The notes beneath the pieces are model-generated. The model saw only the letters and a list, made by a program, of their open reading frames with translations. It did not search any database and was not told the DNA's origin. From the NCBI GenBank assembly GCA_012842765.1, contig DUWJ01000009.1, positions 1 through 5,403 of the forward strand: a stretch of 5,403 bases of DNA, in the 5' to 3' direction. The stretch comes from Bacillota bacterium (GTDB taxonomy: Bacteria; Bacillota; DTU025). The position numbers and the translations under genes were made by a program. Positions within the stretch are counted from its first letter, which is position 1, and the number at the start of each line of letters is the position of its first letter. Below are positions 1-5,403 of the stretch, piece after piece.

Positions 1-2
1 GA

Positions 3-17
3 GCCCTACAATAGGGC
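3..17 (-). terminator. Probable terminator hairpin at the end of the cluster (cut by window edge)
   Basis: GCCCTA (3-8) and TAGGGC (12-17) form a perfect six-base stem with a three-base loop, starting one base after the TAA stop (21-19) of the LiaF-like gene. Position and shape fit an intrinsic terminator for the minus-strand transcript. The bases that would show a T tract lie beyond position 1, so this cannot be decided here. Confidence 0.45.
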
Positions 18-18
18 G

Positions 19-1026
19 TTATCGGATATCTATAGAACCCAGTATTGAACGGCACTTGATATGAAGCGATTTGCTCGAACCGCCCGGAACACTGCGCACG
101 AAATCACGGTTGACCAATCCACCGCAGGCAGAATGTCCAAATGCCTCCACATTGCCCAAAACAGCCGTTCCTTCACATTTGACAGACAGCTCAGGCGGGA
201 GCACCACATGTACGCAGCCGAGAACTGCTGTGATGTCGAGGCGTGTTTCTTCGTCAGGAATCCGTGAAGCCGACAAATCCAGCACAACACTGCCAAGGAT
301 CGCCATGTACGAACTGCTCCGCAGCTCCAAACCTGGTTGCCCATGATCGATTCTGCTCAACACCGCCCAGTTTGTCTTGCCTTCAGGAGCAGGTTCACCC
401 GATGATCTCACCATTGCCAGGCCGATGAATATGGCAACAATCGCCCAGAACACTCCGCCGGCATACCCCGTGCTCCAGGGAGAACGTCCCATTTTGCTGC
501 CTAAGATGAGCAAGCCGAGTATGGCTATGATCCATCCCATGGCGGAACGACGCCTCATCAGCTCAGCCTCATCCTCGCCTCCATTTGCAGGCCCACCTTC
601 TCGCTGGCAATCAGCAACGTCGACCGTATCTGCGCCCCAGTCATACGTAGCTTCGCTCTGCACATCTTCTTGAAGTCCACTCTCCTCAGTATGCACCTCT
701 GTCAGGCGCGGGGAGTCAGCATCAGCCTCGCCAGCATCTTCAACGCATTCATCACATCCCTCTCCGTCCACAGGCTCAGGTTCTACCGACGAGGTAGGCA
801 TCTCCGATGTTGCCTGCCTCTCTGCCTCGCCAACCTCGCCAGATTCGCTTCCATCAGGCTTCAACACCCAGTATAGTCCCAGGCCAACAATGAGCAAAGG
901 CCAGAAATTGCTGATAATGTAGCTAAGATCAACACTGGTAACGCCCAAGTTATTGAGCAAGAGTACAGATCCAATAACCATGAGCACGACTCCGAGAATA
1001 AGCGTCCATGAATCAGATCTTCTCAT
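19..1026 (-). CDS. LiaF-like membrane protein with two transmembrane pairs, acidic linker and C-terminal LiaF domain
   Basis: The protein has 335 residues. Residues 7-27 and about 36-54 form a membrane hairpin of the LiaI/LiaF N-terminal kind (SWTLILGVVLMVIGSVLLLNN region). Residues 57-160 are a hydrophilic, probably disordered linker with 32 Asp/Glu by my count and a CDEC at 91-94. A second membrane pair follows at about 162-178 and 190-206. Residues 218-335 look like the C-terminal domain of LiaF/cell-wall-active antibiotic response proteins, with its repeated beta-strand pattern around ILGSVVLDLS, ITAVLGCVHVVLPP, TAVLGNVEAFG and SILGSIDIR. In Bacillus, LiaF inhibits the LiaSR envelope-stress two-component system; no sensor or regulator gene is visible here, so that role is not shown. 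I chose the ATG at 1026 for its G-rich ribosome binding site and fit to the family; ATG 1041 would add five residues. It follows the hydrolase gene by 21 bases and is last in the cluster. Confidence 0.82.
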   Translation of the reverse strand: MRRSDSWTLILGVVLMVIGSVLLLNNLGVTSVDLSYIISNFWPLLIVGLGLYWVLKPDGSESGEVGEAERQATSEMPTSSVEPEPVDGEGCDECVEDAGEADADSPRLTEVHTEESGLQEDVQSEATYDWGADTVDVADCQREGGPANGGEDEAELMRRRSAMGWIIAILGLLILGSKMGRSPWSTGYAGGVFWAIVAIFIGLAMVRSSGEPAPEGKTNWAVLSRIDHGQPGLELRSSSYMAILGSVVLDLSASRIPDEETRLDITAVLGCVHVVLPPELSVKCEGTAVLGNVEAFGHSACGGLVNRDFVRSVPGGSSKSLHIKCRSILGSIDIR

Positions 1027-1032
1027 TTCACG

Positions 1033-1039
1033 CCCCCCC
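1033..1039 (-). promoter_or_regulatory. Probable ribosome binding site of the LiaF-like gene
   Basis: A run of seven G on the minus strand lies six bases before the ATG at 1026. The alternative in-frame ATG at 1041 contains this run in its own coding sequence and has only CGGGA directly touching it. The run therefore favours the start at 1026, although a poly-G is not a perfect Shine-Dalgarno sequence. Confidence 0.5.
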
Positions 1040-1047
1040 ATTCCCGA

Positions 1048-2691
1048 TCATAGCGCAATCGCGCATCCATCCTTTCGCGGTTCGCTCCCTGCGATCAATA
1101 CCCCTGTTTCGGGGTCACGCCAGATCATCTGGCCACCGCCGAATCCAGCAGGCTCACTCTCAAGCCTAACCTCATGCCCCAAGCGACGTAACGCATCCGC
1201 AACATTCTCACCGATGCTCGGCTCTGCGGCTACACCTTGACTGCCCAGAACGCGCACGCGGGGGCGGTCTATGGCCGTCTGCGGGTCAAGCTTGCCATCG
1301 ATGATAGCAGAAACTAGCTGGACATGTCCTTGAGGCTGCATGTCTCCCCCCATCACTCCAAAAGCAGCAATAGGAATACCATCTCGAGTTATAAAGGACG
1401 GGATTATGGTGTGAAATGGCCTCCTGCCAGGAGCAAGCTCATTGGGATGCCCTTCTTCCAATGAGAAACCAGCTCCGCGATTCTGCATAGAGATTCCAGT
1501 TCCCGGAATTACAATGCCGGAGCCAAACCCCATGTAATTTGATTGTATGTAAGAGACCATCATCCCGTAACAATCCGCTGTGCAAAGATAGACTGTATCC
1601 CCATCTGAACCCTCCCATCGTCCATGAGCTCTTCCGGGATTGCCAGGGGCTGGACGTTCAAGCGCCCTATCATGACGGATCAGTCTCCGTCTGCGGTCAG
1701 CATATCCTTTTGATAGCAGTTCATCTGTGGGAATATCCACGCAAAGCGGATCACCTATATAGCCATGGGCATCAGCAAAAGCCAGCTTCAGGGCTTCAAT
1801 GACAACATGAAGCACTTCAGGAGACATCAGGTCCATAGATTCCAATTCATAACCTTCAATGATGTTGAGAGCCATCAGTGCCACAATGCCTTGGCCATTG
1901 GGAGGAATCTCCCATACATCGAATCCCCGGTAGTTTGCGGACACGGGATCAACCCATTGTGGAGCATGTTCACGCAAATCCTCTTCAGATATGTAGCCTC
2001 CAGTATCCTGCGAGTAATCGGCAATCGCCCGCGCCAAGCTGCCCCTGTAAAAAGATCGCCCGTATGAACTTGCAATCGATCTTAATGTCTCTGCCAGATC
2101 GGGGTTTCTGAAGATCTCCCCCGCACGGGGCGCTCGCCCGCCCGGCAGAAAAACCCTTTCGAACTCGGCGTAAAGTCCTTTGCGCCCGCCAAATCGCTTT
2201 TCGGAATCTGCCCAGTAACCTGCCACGACAGGTGGGACAGGCGCGCCTTCAGCGGCGTATTCAATGGCCGGCGCCATGATTTCGCAAAATGGCATGGAAG
2301 CAAAGCGATCATACAGCGCACTCCACGCTGAAACCACGCCAGGCGTAGTGACAGATGCCCAACCCTCCTTGGGCACCTCTCTCATTCCAGCCGCTCGAAG
2401 CCGGTCTGCTGAAAGAGACATCGGGGCCTTGCCGGACGCGTTCAGCCCGTACATCTTCCCTTCATCCCAGACTATAGCAAATGCATCCCCGCCCAGTCCG
2501 CACGATGTAGGCTCAAGAACTGTCAAAGCCGCTGCCGTCGCCAAAGCCGCATCCATAGCGTTGCCCCCTGCGGCAAGCATTCCGATGCCTGCCTGAGCAG
2601 CCAATGGATGGCTCGTGGCCACCGCTCCGCGACGTCCCATTACAGGGCTCCGCCGAGACGGATAAATCGAATTATAGCCGAAATCAGCCAT
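1048..2691 (-). CDS. Gamma-glutamyltransferase-family Ntn hydrolase (YwrD-like, cytoplasmic)
   Basis: The protein has 547 residues, typical of the family. Members are made as a precursor that cuts itself before a conserved Thr to give a large and a small subunit; here the nucleophile is T366 in GSDGDTVYL, giving a small chain of 182 residues. Family blocks are ATSHPLAAQAG (25-35), GGNAMDAALATAAALTVLEP (42-61), GLGGDAF (65-71), IQSNYMGFGSGI (382-393) with N385, RPFHTIIPSF (424-433) and GVMGGDMQPQGHVQ (445-458), whose glycine pair 448-449 should form the oxyanion hole. No signal peptide is visible, so it is probably cytoplasmic, unlike classical periplasmic or secreted enzymes. Residues that hold the gamma-glutamyl group in E. 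coli GGT appear replaced, so hydrolase or acylase activity on another amide is plausible. The ATG at 2691 follows AAGGGGGA by six bases and lies 27 bases after the fumarase beta stop. Family assignment is firm; the substrate is unknown. Confidence 0.92.
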   Translation of the reverse strand: MADFGYNSIYPSRRSPVMGRRGAVATSHPLAAQAGIGMLAAGGNAMDAALATAAALTVLEPTSCGLGGDAFAIVWDEGKMYGLNASGKAPMSLSADRLRAAGMREVPKEGWASVTTPGVVSAWSALYDRFASMPFCEIMAPAIEYAAEGAPVPPVVAGYWADSEKRFGGRKGLYAEFERVFLPGGRAPRAGEIFRNPDLAETLRSIASSYGRSFYRGSLARAIADYSQDTGGYISEEDLREHAPQWVDPVSANYRGFDVWEIPPNGQGIVALMALNIIEGYELESMDLMSPEVLHVVIEALKLAFADAHGYIGDPLCVDIPTDELLSKGYADRRRRLIRHDRALERPAPGNPGRAHGRWEGSDGDTVYLCTADCYGMMVSYIQSNYMGFGSGIVIPGTGISMQNRGAGFSLEEGHPNELAPGRRPFHTIIPSFITRDGIPIAAFGVMGGDMQPQGHVQLVSAIIDGKLDPQTAIDRPRVRVLGSQGVAAEPSIGENVADALRRLGHEVRLESEPAGFGGGQMIWRDPETGVLIAGSEPRKDGCAIAL

Positions 2692-2718
2692 CCTGTATCC
2701 CCCTTCATCGAGGCAGCG

Positions 2719-3270
2719 CTAGCACACCCGATATTTGCTAGTCCCTTCTTCATAGAGGTCCCCGCCATATGCGTCGTAGACAACGAATGCAGGAAAGTCC
2801 TCCGCCTCCACGCGCCACAGAGCCTCAGGGCCAAGTTCCTCGTAGGCTATGGGTTTGGCAGACTTCATGCACTGCCCTGCAAGTACCCCTGCTCCTCCTA
2901 TTGCAGCAAAATAGACTGCACGATGCTCTATTAGACCCTTGCGAACAGCAGCGGAGCGGTATCCCTTCCCTATCATGCCTTTTAGGCCCAGCTCCAGCAA
3001 GGGAATGGTGTATGGGTCCATACGTCCGCTCGTAGTAGGCCCCACAGAACCTATCACCTGCCCAGGTTTGGGCGGCGTAGGGCCTGCATAGTAAATTATC
3101 TGGCCTCTAGGATCAAATGGGAGAGCCTCGCCTGACTCGATGAGCGAAACCAAACGTTTGTGCGCTGCATCGCGAGCAATGTACATAACTCCGCTTACGC
3201 TAACCTCGTCCCCTGCCCTGAGAGAGGAGACGACACTATCCGAAAGCGGAGTCTCAATTTTAATGGTCAT
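2719..3270 (-). CDS. Fumarate hydratase class I, beta subunit (TtdB/FumA C-terminal type)
   Basis: This is the partner subunit that completes the active site of the heteromeric iron-sulfur hydratase. The protein has 183 residues, the usual size for the separate beta subunit. Conserved blocks are LRAGDEVSVSG (17-27), ARDAAHKRL (32-40), YYAGPTPPKPG (60-70), IGSVGPTTSGRMD (73-85), MIGKG (99-103), AIGGAGVLAG (123-132) and DFPAFVVYD (158-166). From memory of the Leishmania class I fumarase structure, R33, T79, R83 and K102 fall where substrate-binding and catalytic residues lie (there R421, T467, R471 and K491). An alignment would confirm this. The ATG at 3270 has GGAGGG (3285-3280) nine bases before it. 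The 21-base gap from the alpha stop indicates cotranscription and probable coupled translation, as expected for a 1:1 complex. The C-terminus (EEGTSKYRVC) ends in cysteine and shows no truncation. Confidence 0.94.
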   Translation of the reverse strand: MTIKIETPLSDSVVSSLRAGDEVSVSGVMYIARDAAHKRLVSLIESGEALPFDPRGQIIYYAGPTPPKPGQVIGSVGPTTSGRMDPYTIPLLELGLKGMIGKGYRSAAVRKGLIEHRAVYFAAIGGAGVLAGQCMKSAKPIAYEELGPEALWRVEAEDFPAFVVYDAYGGDLYEEGTSKYRVC

Positions 3271-3291
3271 CTAATTAATCCCTCCGGCAAA

Positions 3292-4152
3292 TTACAGTAT
3301 TACTGTGGAGTGCGGCGCCACGTGACAGTTGAGATTGACCGCTACAGGAAGGCTTGCTATGTGGCAAGGGTACGCCTCTATATGGACTGCAAGGGCGGTA
3401 ACGGATCCTCCAAATCCTTGCGGCCCAATCCCCAGCCCGTTTATCTCGCGCAACAATTCCTCTTCCAATGCTGCATACTTTGGATTCGGATTCCGTTCCC
3501 CTACGGGCCGAATCAAAGCCTTCTTGGCCAGAAATGCCACTGTCTCAAAGTTGCCGCCTACACCAACTCCTACAATCACAGGAGGACATGCATTAGGGCC
3601 GGCTTTCCGAACCTGGTCCACAACGAAATTGCGGACACCTTCTACGCCAGATGCCGGAGTAAGCATGGCAAGTCCGCTCATGTTCTCAGCCCCGCCACCC
3701 TTGGCAACTACGGTAATCTTGAGGGAGCATCCCGGGACCATCTGAAGATGGACTATGGCAGGGGTATTGTCCTTAGTATTGACTCTGCCAAACAGGGGGT
3801 CGTGCACCACCGATTTTCTGAGATATGCCTCCGAATATCCGCGTCTGACCCCTTCGTCGATCGCCTGGTTTAGGTCGCCCCCACACACGTGCACATCCTG
3901 CCCAAGCTCGATGAAGACTACGGCAATGCCAGTGTCCTGACAAGCAGGTTGCATTAGCTCGCCGGCCAGTCTGTGGTTTTCGAGTATTCTGGCAAGCGCC
4001 TGCCTGCCTTGAGGCGATTTTTCTTCCTCCATAGCCCTCTCCAAAGCAGCGATATTCTCCGGAGGGAGCACGCATGTAACCTTCATGCACAGCTTGTATA
4101 CTGCCTCCGCAATTTCAGATGCATCGATATGTCTGATGTCTGCGCAACTCAA
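3292..4152 (-). CDS. Fumarate hydratase class I (4Fe-4S), alpha subunit (TtdA/FumA N-terminal type)
   Basis: This is one half of an oxygen-sensitive cytoplasmic hydratase that interconverts fumarate and L-malate. The same fold also serves tartrate dehydratase. The protein has 286 residues, normal for the separate alpha subunit. Three conserved cysteines that should bind the [4Fe-4S] cluster are visible: C71 in QPACQDTG, C189 in NACPPVIVGVGVGG and C263 in YPCHIASLPVAVN. D73 follows the first. Other family blocks are GQDVHVCGGDL (84-94), GGDLNQAIDEGVRRGY (91-106), KGGGAENMS (151-159) and GIGPQGFGGS (241-250). The TTG start is chosen because GGGGAGGAGG precedes it by seven bases and the protein then begins just before IRHIDASEIAEAV, where relatives begin. 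Upstream in-frame codons up to 4344 encode a cysteine-rich, then charged stretch that overlaps the 4287-4321 hairpin and is unlike the family. The beta subunit follows after 21 bases. Fumarase is the default; a different hydroxy-diacid substrate cannot be excluded. Confidence 0.93.
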   Translation of the reverse strand: MSCADIRHIDASEIAEAVYKLCMKVTCVLPPENIAALERAMEEEKSPQGRQALARILENHRLAGELMQPACQDTGIAVVFIELGQDVHVCGGDLNQAIDEGVRRGYSEAYLRKSVVHDPLFGRVNTKDNTPAIVHLQMVPGCSLKITVVAKGGGAENMSGLAMLTPASGVEGVRNFVVDQVRKAGPNACPPVIVGVGVGGNFETVAFLAKKALIRPVGERNPNPKYAALEEELLREINGLGIGPQGFGGSVTALAVHIEAYPCHIASLPVAVNLNCHVAPHSTVIL

Positions 4153-4159
4153 ACCGAAT

Positions 4160-4169
4160 CCTCCTCCCC
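4160..4169 (-). promoter_or_regulatory. Ribosome binding site that fixes the TTG start of the fumarase alpha subunit
   Basis: The minus strand reads GGGGAGGAGG (4169-4160), seven bases ATTCGGT, then TTG at 4152. This is a near-perfect Shine-Dalgarno sequence at ideal spacing. No comparable site precedes the in-frame ATG codons further upstream at 4344 and 4236; the latter has GAAGGA touching the ATG with no spacing. Confidence 0.8.
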
Positions 4170-4242
4170 AATCAGGGTTCGCTCCATTCACGTCTTGCCT
4201 GTCTTCTTTCCTATTCTTCTCGCTCAAATCATCCATTCCTTC

Positions 4243-4256
4243 GGCGCCCCGGCGCC
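4243..4256. repeat. Short GC-only inverted repeat in the fumarase leader
   Basis: GGCGCC occurs twice, at 4243-4248 and 4251-4256, separated by CC. Because GGCGCC is its own reverse complement, the pair can fold as a five-base stem (4243-4247 with 4252-4256) with a four-base loop. It lies 31 bases downstream, in the transcription direction, of the larger hairpin at 4321-4287. It could be part of a structured leader or a chance GC-rich word. Confidence 0.25.
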
Positions 4257-4286
4257 CATCTCCAAAAAGATGGTGGTAAATAGCGA

Positions 4287-4321
4287 CGGGCTGACCCGGC
4301 AATAAAGCCGCAGTCAGCCCG
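4287..4321 (-). terminator. Strong hairpin between the transporter and fumarase operons; likely terminator or leader structure
   Basis: CGGGCTGAC (4287-4295) pairs perfectly over nine bases with GTCAGCCCG (4313-4321). A small asymmetric bulge follows, then four more pairs, CGGC (4297-4300) with GCCG (4307-4310), closing a six-base AATAAA loop on the + strand. It begins 49 bases after the permease stop codon, a normal place for an intrinsic terminator of the transporter operon. The U-rich tract that should follow directly is missing: the next minus-strand bases are TCGCTATTTACC, with TTTTT only further on. Termination may therefore be partial or factor-assisted. If the promoter at 4368-4340 is real, the same hairpin would lie in the fumarase leader. 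Confidence 0.5.
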
Positions 4322-4339
4322 CAACAGGCGCAACAAAGC

Positions 4340-4368
4340 ACCATAACACAGCTAACTCATGACTTCAA
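4340..4368 (-). promoter_or_regulatory. Candidate sigma-A-type promoter before the fumarase cluster
   Basis: On the minus strand TTGAAG (4368-4363) is followed after exactly 17 bases by TATGGT (4345-4340). Each hexamer matches the TTGACA/TATAAT consensus at four of six positions. It lies just after the permease stop codon and would give a leader of roughly 180 bases containing the hairpin at 4321-4287. The match is modest and such matches occur by chance. I found no better candidate in the rest of the gap. Confidence 0.25.
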
Positions 4369-4370
4369 AG

Positions 4371-5318
4371 TCACTTGTTTGCGTGCCCAGACTCGTAGTG
4401 CTTGCCAAGAGCCGCCGGAGGCCTAGAGCGAACTACTGCACTGGCAAGAATCAGAATAGTCAAGATGTAAGGGATCATCTGGATTATCTCGACAGCCAGC
4501 GATATCTGAGCTGTCTGCATTCGCATCTGTATGGCGTCTGTAAATGAAAACAGGAAGCTGGCGCCCAAGCCCCCGAGGGGATTCCAACCGCCGAATATGC
4601 ATGCCGCCAGGGCCATGTAACCGCGCCCAGCCGACATGTCCTTGCTAAACCAATTGAGCTGAGCAAGGGAGAGATATGCTCCTCCCAGCCCTGCCAAGCA
4701 TCCACTGAGAATCACGCAAAAATACTGTATTGCATGGACGTTGATGCCCACTGTATCGGCTGCCTCCGGGTGCTCGCCTGTCATCCTGATGCGAAGCCCC
4801 AAAGGCGTCTTGAACATCAAAACCCAACCTAGAAAAATCAGCACAAAACTGATGTACACCAGAGGCGAATGAGTACCGAGAATCGTCCCGAGAACCGGGA
4901 CATCGCACAGCCCAGGCACTGACCAGGTTCCGAGACCAGCAACGAGATCGGATGCGCCTTTGCGCTTCCATATCACCTGCATCAGCCATGTTGTGGCGCC
5001 CGAGGCCAAAATGTTTATTCCCACCCCGGTTACAACGTGATCCGCCTTAAGCCGGATGGCAAATACCGCAAGGAGGGCGCCGACCAGTCCGCCGCCGACA
5101 ATCGCAAACAACACTCCCAGCCATGCGTTCCCCGTAAGGTGGGACCCGAGCACACCACAGAACGCGCCTGTGAGCATCATGCCTTCAATCCCGATATTCA
5201 CCACTCCGGATCTCTCAGAGAAGGCGCCCCCCATCGCAGCCAAGGCTATTGGCGTTGCCATCCTTATGGTAGCCGCCAGGTTGTTCACATTGAACACTAT
5301 GTCGACAAATCCGCTCAT
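4371..5318 (-). CDS. ABC transporter permease, BMP/nucleoside type (NupQ/YufQ-like, BPD_transp_2 family)
   Basis: Inner-membrane permease of 315 residues, the usual length for the second permease of Bacillus NupOPQ/YufOPQ-type transporters, which import nucleosides or related compounds with a BMP-family lipoprotein. Visible family signatures are SERSGVVNIGIEGMML (about 34-49), the cytoplasmic loop TGEHPEAADTVGINV (about 180-194) that would contact the ATPase, FGGWNPLGGLGASFLF (about 242-257), MIPYILTI (about 281-288) and the C-terminal SRPPAALGKHYE (about 298-309). Hydrophobic segments fill most of the chain, about eight by eye. I chose the ATG at 5318 because it overlaps the upstream stop as ATGA and has GGTGG six bases before it. 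An in-frame TTG at 5345 would add nine residues (WQGRRWPG region) unlike the family. It is the last gene of its operon, with a 218-base gap after it. The exact substrate is unknown, and nucleoside or purine is only the family default. Confidence 0.93.
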   Translation of the reverse strand: MSGFVDIVFNVNNLAATIRMATPIALAAMGGAFSERSGVVNIGIEGMMLTGAFCGVLGSHLTGNAWLGVLFAIVGGGLVGALLAVFAIRLKADHVVTGVGINILASGATTWLMQVIWKRKGASDLVAGLGTWSVPGLCDVPVLGTILGTHSPLVYISFVLIFLGWVLMFKTPLGLRIRMTGEHPEAADTVGINVHAIQYFCVILSGCLAGLGGAYLSLAQLNWFSKDMSAGRGYMALAACIFGGWNPLGGLGASFLFSFTDAIQMRMQTAQISLAVEIIQMIPYILTILILASAVVRSRPPAALGKHYESGHANK

Positions 5319-5403
5319 GCCCGGCCACCGCCTTCCTTGCCACAACTCTTCCGCCGAAATATCATTTCCGCCATGCCTGGCGCAGCTACAAACAGTATCA
5401 CCA
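5315..5403 (-). CDS. ABC transporter permease, C-terminal end only (partial, NupP/YufP-like)
   Basis: The minus strand is open from the window edge to a TGA at 5317-5315. It encodes 28 residues: a hydrophobic stretch (VILFVAAPGMAEMIF) followed by a basic, glycine-rich tail (RRKSCGKEGGGRA). This is how the first permease of BMP-type (basic membrane protein family) sugar/nucleoside ABC transporters commonly ends, with a last membrane helix, a proline and then an arginine-rich cytoplasmic tail. The stop overlaps the ATG of the next permease as ATGA, so the two are translationally coupled. That context supports the call more than the short sequence does. The rest of the gene lies outside the window, and by family habit the ATPase and substrate-binding lipoprotein would lie further upstream. 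The substrate cannot be read from this fragment. Confidence 0.72.
   Translation of the reverse strand, partial: VILFVAAPGMAEMIFRRKSCGKEGGGRA

Noticed and set aside
71..1041. Several + strand open frames of 60-100 codons opposite the LiaF-like gene
   Set aside because: They overlap one another and a recognised minus-strand gene, and their translations are low-complexity Ser/Pro-rich without any family signal.
3160..3873. Long + strand open frame (237 codons) opposite the fumarase genes
   Set aside because: It is antisense to two strongly recognised proteins, has no family resemblance or membrane/domain pattern, and has no good ribosome binding site. It is a shadow of the coding bias of the opposite strand.
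4160..4236. ATG at 4236 as the fumarase alpha start or as a separate small peptide gene
   Set aside because: GAAGGA abuts the ATG with no spacing, and the frame runs straight into the fumarase coding sequence with no stop, so it is neither a good start nor a separate gene.
4153..4344. N-terminal Cys-rich extension (start MVLCCACCG) of the fumarase alpha subunit as a possible metal-binding or targeting domain
   Set aside because: The family begins at about codon 65 of this frame, where an excellent ribosome binding site and TTG occur, and the extension overlaps a strong hairpin in the intergenic region.
1..5403. CRISPR arrays, tRNA or rRNA genes, insertion sequences, attachment sites, toxin-antitoxin or defence genes
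   Set aside because: I saw no spaced direct repeats, cloverleaf-like segments, transposase motifs or terminal repeats. All sizeable coding regions belong to metabolic, transport or membrane families.

Overview
The window is a tightly packed, entirely minus-strand stretch of bacterial chromosome. It reads from high to low coordinates as the end of an ABC transporter operon followed by a four-gene cluster. Moderate GC content by eye, strong GGAGG-type ribosome binding sites, a TTG start, a heterodimeric class I fumarase, a BMP-type (nucleoside-type) ABC permease pair and a LiaF-like membrane protein together suggest an anaerobic or facultative Bacillota (Clostridia-like). This is an inference from gene content. 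No RNA gene or taxonomic marker is present.

Layout, in the direction of transcription. (1) 5403-5315: the last 28 codons of an ABC permease, running off the window edge. (2) 5318-4371: a complete second permease of the same transporter, joined to the first by an ATGA stop/start overlap. (3) 4370-4153: a 218-base gap holding a weak promoter candidate, a strong hairpin and, at its end, a very good ribosome binding site. (4) 4152-3292: class I (4Fe-4S) fumarate hydratase, alpha subunit, starting at TTG. (5) 3270-2719: the matching beta subunit. (6) 2691-1048: a cytoplasmic gamma-glutamyltransferase-family N-terminal-nucleophile hydrolase of the YwrD-like type. (7) 1026-19: a LiaF-like membrane protein with two pairs of membrane segments separated by a long acidic linker. 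(8) 17-3: a hairpin directly after the last stop codon, probably the terminator of the cluster.

The four genes from 4152 to 19 are separated by only 21, 27 and 21 bases and each has its own ribosome binding site, so they are probably one transcript. The alpha and beta subunits together form one hydratase. The hydrolase and the LiaF-like protein have no obvious biochemical link to it. All genes belong to recognisable families. I do not see a clearly new system. The points most worth a second look are the gene combination, the replacement of the gamma-glutamyl-recognition residues in the hydrolase, the linker in the LiaF-like protein, and the hairpin-containing leader before the fumarase genes.
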